Shown here: positions 14,401-26,400 of the stretch, piece after piece | Numbering within the stretch: position 1 is the first letter of the stretch | How the letters are laid out: every line of letters starts with the position of its first letter | NCBI GenBank assembly: GCA_003640385.1 | Contig: RCAB01000093.1 | Location: 1-64,000 of the forward strand | Length of the DNA: 64,000 nt | Direction: 5' to 3' | Origin: Setaria digitata | Taxonomy: Eukaryota > Nematoda > Chromadorea > Rhabditida > Setariidae | Translations under genes and position numbers: made by a program | Notes under the pieces: generated by a model | What the model saw: the letters and a program-made list of their open reading frames with translations, nothing else | What the model was told of the DNA's origin: nothing | Database searches by the model: none

Positions 14401-17400
14401 TTCATATCATGATATGAATGTATGCAGTACATAGTATTTCGTGCCTTTCAATAATGCTTGACTACAAAAAACAAAATCAACCATGACTTACCAGGAAGAC
14501 CAGAGCTTGAAGCCGACACAGCGTTTTTTGAACGCCTTGAATCTTGTTTTTGATGCTGAGGAGAACGGAAAGAATCCGGTAAACTATTGCGCCGCGAGCT
14601 ACTCGGTGTAGAACGATGTTCCTGTATGAATTTCGGCAACGGCAATGAGATGGAGGATTGTGGTGAATGTTTACGGTGTCGCGGATCTCTACCTCGGTTG
14701 GCGCTTCCATCTAGTGGAATTGCACAATGATTTTTTATTGGATCGTTACCTAGAATCAGAGGCAATATCATAAAATATATATTCAGAAGACCAAAGAAAA
14801 TTTGCTCATTTTAAATCAAACATTTGCTCAGTTTATCAAACAGGCAGTAATAATACATTGCATAAATATCTAGAACTAAATATCTAGAACTAGTGAATCC
14901 ACAAATATACGGCAAAAGTTCGAGGTGTTAGATATTTTCACTCTGTCTGTTTAGCTTCAATTATTTTCACTTTGTTTTATAAATACTTCTAATTCTATGG
15001 ACGAATATCTGAAACAAGAGCATAATATTCCTTCTACATTAACAAAAATTCACGAATTGCACGCAACGAAGAATACAACATACCCCATGGCCATTTGGTA
15101 CGTTTAAAGAAGGAAGTAGATCCTCTACCAGAATGATGCCTGTTACTGTCGCAGGCTTCATCGGCAGATCGATGGGTTGAACAAATCAGTGAATGGCTGT
15201 GGTGCATCCCACTTATAATAGCTAAAGGCGCACTAGCTGTTGTTGATGTCGATGCCTTGGAATGATGTTGCAACACGTTTACCAAAGTATTAGCAATTTC
15301 TTCGATTCGGTTTGACTGAAGTTACATGGCGAAAATTGATATTTTGCTCATATTAACATTTTGAGAGCTTTGCTTATAAAAGTGAACAATAAAATTCTTG
15401 TCGAAACAGCAAACAATAAACTACAGCAAATTAAACTAAAAATGGGATGTCATTAATTTAAAATATTCCTCCAACCCAGCCCTGCCTTTCAGGATAAGTC
15501 AAATGAATGACAGTTCAGATAATCATATTTTATTAAGTATATTCAAAACAAGAGTATGCAGAAAACACACCGTTATTGCACTTAATTCATTTCCATTAAA
15601 ATTCCCTTGATTTACGGAACTGGAGAACGCAGTATCCTGTGATCCTTTTTCTGATTGGATGGCATCACTTGAATTTTCAAGAAATAAGGTACAGGAAAGA
15701 GCATGAAATGAATAAACACCTAATAATAATTCCCCAATCAAGCCCAAACATTATTTAATTTGAAAACAAGGGAAAAGTTTAGATGAAAACAATTCAACCT
15801 AATCTATATCCTCTACTTATATCTTTCTACAAAAATAACATGTAATCCTTATGTCTAATCAAATTTATGCCTGATTGATCAGAAATGCTACATCGTAAAT
15901 GGTTCTACTGGTTTGAGTGTAGCAAAGAATTTTCCTATAATAAAGGAACATACAAAAAATAATTTTTCACTATAGACAGCCCTGATGATCTAATAAAATG
16001 ATTTACCTCTGCTGTTGCTCCTCTATCTTCCTGATTTGCTGTTCCTGTTCCTCCGCTGTTTTCAATTCATCCACTGGTTCATTATCGACTGATAGACTTG
16101 ATGACGGTACGGATTGCTGACGATCAGCAAACCTTTCATTTGATTCACGTTCACCAATACTTGCTTCTGATGTTTGTTGATATTGCTGTTGTTTCTTTTC
16201 GCCTGGCGATGCCAGAATGGGATTTAAAATTGGTGCCGACGGTATGGGAGGTGGAAGGAGTTGGGCTAGACCTGCTCTTGAGCCACTACTGGTAGCTGAC
16301 TGCAGTGAAATACTGGCAGTACTATTAATCGGTTCGATATTTCGATCCGACTTAGCATTATTCGAAGGAGAAGTGGGCAAACGTGAATTTGAAGAATACA
16401 ATGAAGTCTGAAATGCTGTTGAGAATGAAAACCAGAAGCAAGTGAGGAAATCAATGACAAATTCAAAACCGAAAACAAAGTCATACATCAGTGCAATTCT
16501 CTCACAACAGAGGATAGCATAGAAACTGCATCAAACAATTATACTTTACCTTATCTCTATGCAAACGTTGAATATTACACTTCGAATGACCAGCACCCGC
16601 ACGCCTTCTATCTGCTGTACTAGAACTACTTAAGTCAGAATCACTTGATGTTGACGAAGTTGATGATGACGAAGGAGATACATCATTTCGTTTAGCCCTC
16701 TCACGTCGTCGTCGAGATCTGCAACCAACTTCCTCGCATTTAACTGAACAAATTATTCAACAGTGATTCGAATTATCGAATTCCATATATAAAATCTAAC
16801 TAAGCTTTAGTTAAATTTTTGGTTAAAGTCGTAAAATCAACCTGTTATAAGATGAATAGCGCAGTGAACGAGATGCATTCCGACTGCTTTCCCGTTCCCC
16901 ACTCCTTCGCCTCCGTGACATCATATTCGAGCCTGACCTTCGATAATCGGTCCTGTAAGAATTGTGGAATACATAACATAACAACAAAAAATCACAACAA
17001 CGCAAAAGAAAGTACAACCGATTTATGCTTAGCTATTAAAGGAATAGAAATACCAACATTTTCTTTAAGGTTTTTGTAAAAGCTCTCCACGATTTATTTC
17101 ATCTGAGAAATAAATGGCAGGCAATTTTCAAAATAAAGCCGAAATTAATTTGGAATACTCAAGAAACTTCTGATAGTTCAGGGGATTGTCGAATACAACA
17201 ATGTTTCAGTCATTTGGTGAATTTGCGACAATATCAAAAAACAATTACATTTAGTTGTCCGACATTTTTAGCTATGTAATCGCTGATAATAAACCGAAAT
17301 AGAAAAAAAAAAAACCTCGAAGGTGCATCACGAAGATGACTCGGTGGATCTGGTGGTGGTGCGAGTAACGAAGAAGTAGAAGCAGATGCGATCCCTGAAC

Positions 17401-20400
17401 TCCCAGTAGAAAAAGCTGGTGCGCTGCCACTAGCATATGAACTTGATCCAGTACCATTCATAACTGTAATCTCGTTTTCAAATAATTTTTTTTTCTAAAA
17501 TTTCCTCACTACAATCAATAGCTGCACACTAAAAAGAACTTACAAGCACTTCCAGATTCACCGCGAAATTTTCGGTCAACAAAATAATCATGCAGTTTCT
17601 CAGAACAGTAATCCACTGGGACGTGAACATCTTTTTTTTCATCCGCATTCCAAAAGGCCCTAGAATTAATCCATCTTTTTCTAGTTCCAACATCATTTTA
17701 ACACAAGACACCAAGTACATCCATAAAATCGTCAGATCTTCTGGTAGGCTGCCTCAGCCTTTATACTGCTAATTTAGGAAGTTTTTAATATCAAAATACA
17801 TACACCTGCTTTGTTTTAATCATTGAAAATGCCCTCTGAGCGCTGTCATTGTTGCTAAATAAAAGGAGCGCTTCCCGGTGACGTGGGTCATATATAACTT
17901 CGTTAAACGTATCCGTGAATGATACTCGAATTTTTTCACGCAAGTAATCTGCTGAACAGCTCGATGGCAACTCACCAATCCAGATCTTATTACTAACAAT
18001 TGTTCGACCCCAATTCATCTAAAAATCAAACAGTACATCTTAACGTTCGAAATTTTTATTATCTAGTCATTCTACTCTTTATCCTTCCTTGAACTATAAT
18101 TTTCCCAGAATTCTTGGTTAACCAAGTAGTTTGTTTAAAAAAGATGTAGCTAGTAGGTATTTAATGCGATATTTCTAAGTGATTTGATCACAACGATTGA
18201 TAGTAAGTTCAACCATCAGCATTCTCATGAACAGTTATGATATCAACTGTGGCAAGCTTTAATTCATTATGAAAAAAAGTAAATAAATCAGCTAACTTAT
18301 TGGTGGAGTAATTACCTTCAATTTCCCTTTGCTTCCGGATGAATGCGCAGACTGAGCATATGTATTGATTGCACAAACAACAGAATGTATATCAGCGAAT
18401 TGGATGAAAGCAAATGGTGCAGGGCTTTCCCAGTTTTTGACTTCTAAATTTAAAATAACTGCATTAGATTTTCCTTGTCAACATGTTTTTATCTTAAGTA
18501 GACAAATGCAGCATATATGCTGTTAAAAAAAAAAAGAAAAAAAAACCGACCTAAAAATAACTTGGGGAGAAGTATCAGTATATGTTAACGAAACAAGGTT
18601 GCTTTAAACTATTACATGTTACGTCTTATGATATTATTTTTTCTGAGTTTAACTTTGATTTGTATCACAAAAAATTTACAAATCACTAGGATCCAAATCG
18701 TCAAGCAGAATAAGATTATAAACTATTGAAAACACTCCTCACGACTTACGAAATTGACCTGTTTCCAGAATATGTCCAAAATAGCTGAAACGGGAACGAA
18801 GAGAATCATCAGTTGTGCGTCGTTCTAAGCCACCAACATATAAAGTTCGAGAAGCTCGATTTGCCAGTGCATCGACCATGGAACCCGATGTTGAAGCATC
18901 CTGAGATGATTCCTGCAACTATATGCAAGCTGTCAAGAATTCAACTGTCAACTTTTCGCTTTACTCCGGTAGCTAAACCCTTCACTCTAGTACTTAAAGT
19001 CTTCTTGAAAAATTGGAAGTCTACGCAACAAAACACCGATTACTTAAAATGCGTTTACCAATCCATTCGTTGCCAGATGTGTGCTATAGGCCTCCGTGAC
19101 TGCGGAATGACTGGCAAATCTGATTTTTAACCGTAATCCAAACAAATGATGAGTATCTTTGAGTTTATCAGCATCTACCAACCTACAAATTTGTGAAATT
19201 TGGAAGACTTTATCATAAAATCCTGACGAAGAGATCTTCATACTGAAATAACAATCTTTGCATGAGAATATAGGGAAGTACTAAGCAACGCCATCATGGG
19301 TGAATAACACGCTTTCAATAGGATTCACCTGCGCAAAACCAATTGATATTTCATCTTATCAATTGGAAAGAGCAAATTTTCAATTTCTAATACACCGAAA
19401 TCACAAGTAAGCACAGAGAAACCCTCCAATTCTGCGCCTCTGCAGTTTTTTTTTTTTTTTTTTTTCTTTCTTAAATGTTGTTTCCATGGAACACAAAACT
19501 AGTCTAAAAAACCAAAACTAAAAAAAACACGACAAATCAATAACACTCGTAAGTTCTGAAAACTATCGATGGAAAATACAATTCCAAAAAACAGACCTTT
19601 GGAAAATGACTAGCGCTCGACGCTGTTCCACAAAATTCGGACCAGACTCTATCTCGAAGACGATATGAATAACTTTACCAAACTTCTTAAAAAAATTTGC
19701 CAAGCCATCCCTCAGAAAACTTTCAGTACGTGAAGATGGCAAATTGGACACATAGATACCTTAAAACAAGTATAATCTGACAACTTGTTACTGGACACAA
19801 GTAACATATTCTAGCTTATCCTGCAACAAAGACACAGTAGTAATTAAAAGAACCTTGAAAGCCCTGAGTGGCACTTGATGAGCTGTCATGATTACCAGAT
19901 GAAGCGGATGCTTCAATGGACGCATTATTATCGCTGCGTCGAGAACTTGATGTCCCCAACTTGATAACCGTTGACGGCACAGTATGGCTGCTCGAGGAAT
20001 GATGATGGTGCCCAGACGACCCACTGCAAACAAAACCAATGGGATTAAAATAAACCAAGAGGTCGAAAACAGTTTTTATCCCTCTCTTATTCCTACAACC
20101 ACACCACTGATTTTCATGACATAGCTAGCATATACTTAGTAAGGAATTTCGTTCTTAACTTAAAATCTACCCGCCGATGTCATTCACTTACATCCTTCTA
20201 TCACCATCCAATTCTCCGCCTACAAAACTCTCTTTTGTCTCAAATTATGATAACAGTTCTAGAATCATATAAACTAATTCGTGGAGTGTAAGAAAAAATC
20301 TTTTTCGAAGAGAATTGCAAAAGATGCACCACAAAAAATAGAAGGGGAGAATGCATCAAGATTTTGAATTTTGAAAGCTATTCTTTGAAATTTTAACTCA

Positions 20401-23400
20401 GAGCAGCCAGTGTCTTAGTCTGGTTGATCACTTGGTAAATTAAATGTTTTTGTATAATTCCACCTCCTAGAAAATGTCAAGTGTAAAACTGTGGTTTAAG
20501 CACGCCAGCAGTTAGATCCTAAAAACTTCGGACAGATGGTTTTAAAGAAATATATTTACAGTAACAGACACAACCTTTACATGATATTCTATCTTCACTT
20601 TCTTCTTTGAGAATCGTTTACAATTAAAACTCGACTAATGGGTTTTCAAACCCATAAATAATCCAAATTTCAAAACAAAAATACTTAAAATCTACACTTT
20701 CATATATCCCGAGTTCCATTCCACAGCAATCAGAAATAAAGCTAACTCTCATTATAACGCTATTATGAAGCGAAGCTAAATGTTCTCGATATTTGTGAAA
20801 TCAAAATGCACCTTATAAAACCAGATCTATGCGAGCTAGAGCTTTACATCGGGACTAAAATCTCCTCATGCAAAAAATCTAAGTCCCTTTTTGCTAACCA
20901 GCGCTATTTCCATCTGATATCATACTTGTTAAGGCATTTATTTATCACCTGTGCGCACTGAAACAATTTACGTCCATAAATATCCCAAAATTTTATGCTG
21001 ACGAATTTGTACTACTTTACCTCCAAATGTGCGACAAAAAAAAAAAGCAAATCTGTTAGATTTAAACAAGCCCAAGACTACTGGGAAAGCTATCTCATGA
21101 TCTTTCCACTAATAAATGAATGGAAAAAATAAATGGTAAAATTCCTGAATAATTTTCTTATCATAACTTCTAAAACTAAACTGAATAAACCACAAAAACT
21201 AATTTAGTGCAAATCTCGAAAGGATTGGCGATTGAAAACTTGTTACTATAAACAGTAAAAAACTTTACTTTCCTCCGCTACCATTTACAATATATAAGAT
21301 TACAATATTTCTACGAGTGCTCAAGAGTTACCTGCGAAAAAATCCCCAAATAACACGTCAAAACTAGAATACTTCCTTCCACCACTATAATTTTAAATTT
21401 ACTCGGAGCCATAACTGGTTTTTTTTTTTTCCGAAATCCCCTTCATAAGAACTACATACCTCGGACTCGCTGAATCACGGCTTGAATCAGATGATGCAGA
21501 TGCACGTGGTGAATGGCGTGATCGTCGAGAAGCACGTGAATCACTAGTAGTCATCCGTCTAAAATCAAAAGTGGTAGATAATACGTCCTGCTAATCGAAA
21601 TTTACTCCGCGCAAGATGGGCACGAGAAAATTTAAACGTGACTTTTCCCTTAGATCTATCTGTTAAATTCGAAACTGACACCATTAACTATCGTCTGTTA
21701 CAACTTTTACAAGTTGTGGAACAACACGCAATAAAACAATGCTAATAACTCGCCGGTCATTGTTGCCTAAAGTCCGGATCCGCTGAGACCGTTCATCTCG
21801 TCCTGAATTTCCCCGTTCCCGATCACGATCTCTTGACTGCCGGCGTGATGATGAGAGCCGATGTTGCGACATTCTATAAAAAAAAAAAAAACCAAAAAGT
21901 AACATGCGACCAACGTTATTTCTTGTTAAAATAAATCTAGCACTTCTTTAACAGCTTTGTTGCACTGATGTTCTGCAACTGTAAGAAATCAACAACAAAC
22001 AACCTCCTTGAATAGGCAGTAGTATAGTACACCAGCTTAAAGTAAAACTTTTTAATACTTTAATGAACCCCACTACTACATGAAGTGTAGACCAAATAAA
22101 TAAACAAACCTGTGATTGAAATGGAATAAAACCAACGATTACTTAAAAAAAAAAAAAAAAAAAGGAAAAAAAAAGTAACTTGCCGCTCTTTTTGAATCTG
22201 CTTTGAAGAAGACGAATTTGGTGAATGCAGATCGGATGAACGTCTGTTGTGAGAATCCGTCGTACTGCTACTGCTAGCATTTTTCGTACTTTGAGGTGAG
22301 CTAAGCCCAGCTGTATTACTCGCCGCTGTCGGATTCACCAAACCACTGCAATTAAATGACGAATCATTTTTACAGCAAAGCGTAAATTTCTGTAAAAATC
22401 AAACTTAAAATCTGGATGTGTAGATATCGTGAGCTAACAAATTGTCTATTAGATTTTAGTAGATATAATATTAGAGAAAGAATGAAACAGCATTCGAAGA
22501 GTGTGCGAAAATGATTCAAGCTTTGAAAAGAAAGCTACAAAATTATTCTTGACTTCTTGTATGTTCTAGGTATAAGACTTTCGATGAGGTTCATAGACGA
22601 CGAAGACGAAACCGTACGAAGTGAAATAAATTCCAGCACGACTATACATTTCAATTGAGTCGAATAAACATGCAAATGACAAAGCCGAAAAAGTAAATTT
22701 AAGAAAACTCTTTAGGCTGATCAATGAATTTCTTTTAACAATGAAATCCCAGGCTGAACCATTATTCTCAATACAGTGAAGAAAAGACTCCCATATATAA
22801 AAATTAGAAATATAAAAACAGTAATGGGCTTCAATCTTAATTTTTAATGATTTTAATAACTTTAATAGCTCCCCTCCACTTCTCTTATTTCGAGTTCATT
22901 CCAACCATTGCCAAAAGGGAGGCGAAAAATTCTTTGTTGGTAAAATTTCCGGGACAAAAACAAACAAGAGGATTTGATAGGAACGAAAATTGGGGCGTTT
23001 CAGTTTTTCGACCAAAATGACATTGGAATTAATCGAAATGGAATTAAAAAAGGAAAAAAAGACTAATGAAAAACTGGGAGTGGGAAAAAGAGAGAAATAT
23101 AAAATAAACCCATAAAAATAAATATGGAATTCTATATGGCTAAGTCTGAAGACGTATGGAGACACCTGACTAAAACTTGAAATCCAACTATTTTACCATT
23201 TTTACCAGTTTAAAGATCTGAGAGAAATATTTCAAATATTACTCCAATATCCCGAAAACAAGTCAGTTACCTAAATCTCAATGTGCTTAACGAAACTGGG
23301 ACATTATTGCACCTTGCGCAATTAAATAAAAGGCCCCTAAATTACCAATGAGAAATCCAACTTTAGAAAGAAATCTAGAGCTAGGAAACATGACTATCTG

Positions 23401-26400
23401 GATTTCTGCAAAAACTTACATTCCCACTGACGAGACTTTTGTAAAGCATCATGCACCAACTTACGTCGGATTCTAACCGAAAACAAAACTAGGAAAATAA
23501 ATCTCTTCATAAAATACAAAACCCATGGATAGATCTTAAATCCTGCCCGCTTCACTTTCATTTTATGACGTAAGAAATGCATGAAAAACGGACTTCGGTA
23601 AACAAATTCTTCGTACTATGCTCAGATAAATGACAATCAGCGGTAAATAGCGATACAATCCATGATGTTTGCCTTATTCCTTACATCCAAGGTTTCATAA
23701 TTCTGATGATATAAAGTTGAAACAACGGATTTTTTTGACATTTCTACTTGATCACAAAAAGAATGGAAGGCCCAAAATTTGCGAAGTTAATATCACAAGA
23801 GCAATGTGGAATGATGCGTTCATTGGTTTGAATGACGAATTCATTACCTAGTAAATAAAAGGCTTAATCGATGAACAGTAACCGGAATAAATATCAAATT
23901 TTCACTTTACAACAAAGGAAAACAAATGTCTGAAAATTTATCCAGCCGTTACAGTTGAATAAATGGAGTGGGAAATTATAAATCTCTTGGAATTTACTGT
24001 CAGAGTCCGTCAGTCTGTGATATTGAACTCCGAATATGGAACATGTCTTTGACAAGCTAACAAACTGTTCAAACTGTTCAAGAAGTTCAAGGCACACAAC
24101 GAAGGATAGAGGCTACACTGTTAAATAATCTATATACCTGATATTTCGAGCTACTGCCTGAAGGCAGCTTNCTGTTCAAACTGTTCAAGAAGTTCAAGGC
24201 ACACAACGAAGGATAGAGGCTACAACTGTTAAATAATCTATATACCTGATATTTCGAGCTACTGCCTGAAGGCAGCTTCATTACTAGTCCAGATAACCTA
24301 CACGATTCTATAATCTTCTAAACAGAAGTTAGTATAATTGATCAACAACTACGCACGCAATATGGATAAACTTAACAAGAGTCTCTGAAGTTTTAACCGG
24401 CTAATCGAGTAGCTAAAATGACTTCACTATGACTGTTCACAAAGTTAGGAGAATGCAATTCTTATTTTCTTTCGTGGACCGAAACCTAATTCAGTTATCA
24501 GCTACCATTTACAGTGACAAAGACCTATAATTAAAGAAACCCGGTGCAAACAAAAAAAAAGATCATATAATCAGGAAATACCTATTCCCCAGTGGTTTAT
24601 AACGCAACACCTACTCGATTCTGGTATTCAGCTTCACCACGGCAGATGGACAGCAGCAGCACATACACCGATGGGAATAGCAGTAGCGTTACAGTCCATA
24701 AAAGATTAAAATTGAACAAGATGACGGTGAGAAATTCGATATGGATTCTGAAGATTCCGTCAGAAATCGAAACAGTCCACAAAGCGGATAAAAATCCGCT
24801 TGAATTAAATGAGTCGTTAATTCAAACTAAAACAGCGTATGCACCACCATAAGTTGCGGTATCATCAAAGATACAACGCAGTTATCGGAGGCGCCAAAAA
24901 CTAAAAACAAAGAGCTGCTTTTGTATCAGAGACAGATAACATAGATGTAGATTGATAAAGCGGCACATATCTGTAAAAACTCAGCCACAAAGTGGCACTC
25001 GGACCACAGAAACAGGTAGCACCGTAGAAAACGAGAACGAAACCAAAGCAGAAGCAAGCTGGCTTGAGAAAGCCAGGCAAGTAGCTCAACAGTCAGTCAG
25101 GTAGACAAAGTAGGTAAGCAGCTGCAGAATTAACGGAAATCAATCCTGATTTTCCACAGTAACAGCAATATTTATGCATTCTGCGAGATATGGACTTTTC
25201 TGCTCACTTCTTGCTTTGCTCGTGGAATGCGATTCGTAACTGGTGACCTTGGAATTTTGGCTCCGACGAGTGGGCTTTTTGTGCCGACCGAACATCCATG
25301 AAACTGACCACAAAACCAGTCGCACCCAGACGTTCCACTTTTTGCACACGACCAAATCTAAAAAATGATCATGTAATCTTATACATTATGATATTGAAGT
25401 CCACTATGCTTATTCTAACAATGAGTCTCCCACTTCTGCTTTATGAATAAAAGCTTTCAATCCATTTTACTGCAGTCTACTAGCAGAAAAATCAAGCAGT
25501 GATACTGATTACAGTGCTCTGTCAATGATAGTGCCAACGAGGAATTATGTCGCGTTATTCAACAATGCCGACAGTTTGACAGACGTCACACAATGCGACC
25601 CCAGATGTCGTTTTTCCATGTTATTTAATGCTGTGAAATTTTACACTAAAAAATTCGGTAAAAAAGCCGCCCGACCATCGACTATAAATCATTATTCTCT
25701 CCTGTCGCACAGTTGTCATCAAAATGAACTTATTACTATCTTTACTTGTCCTGAAAGACACGGAACGTTCAATTTGATTTTCCCTCTTTTTCTAATTTAC
25801 CGACGTTAAAACTCAAGTAACGGGAATGACCAAATCACCTACAAGAAATTTGTGACAACTATCATCGATACACCCCTTTCCTCCCTACGCCCACCTATTT
25901 AACATACCGTTGTTGAACGATGCCGCTATGAAAAAGAAAAGGAAAAATAAAACAATAAAAAAAAAAATAAAGTTCCGCTATTACCGTCATCGGCACCGTA
26001 TCCACACAGGGAACTAACATTACCCAACTTCATGATGGCGTCATTAGATAACGATTAACATGCTCTCCAAGATGTTCAGGAAAAACTTAAAACGGTATCA
26101 ACTGACATGAAATACAATCTTCTTAACGTTAGAAATGAAATTAATGAATCATATCATAATTAATTTAACGTCGAAAACACCATCCAAATGCAAATAACTC
26201 GAAGAGCTCCGAAGGGAAACTTCATAAGATGAAAAGTACGAAAGTAATTGGCACTGTCTTTCCTTTCTTTGCAGCATCATTATGGAACGGCGAAATTACG
26301 GATTACGATCTTTGGTCCGCATAGATTACTAGCATCACATAGATGATTATTAACTGAGAATGGTGAATGGACGCTGAACATTACCTTATCTCAGCAAGCT

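Noticed and set aside
24592..24852. 86-codon plus-strand open frame in the din-1 intron
   Set aside because: No recognisable domain and no supporting splice sites; on the opposite strand to the gene.
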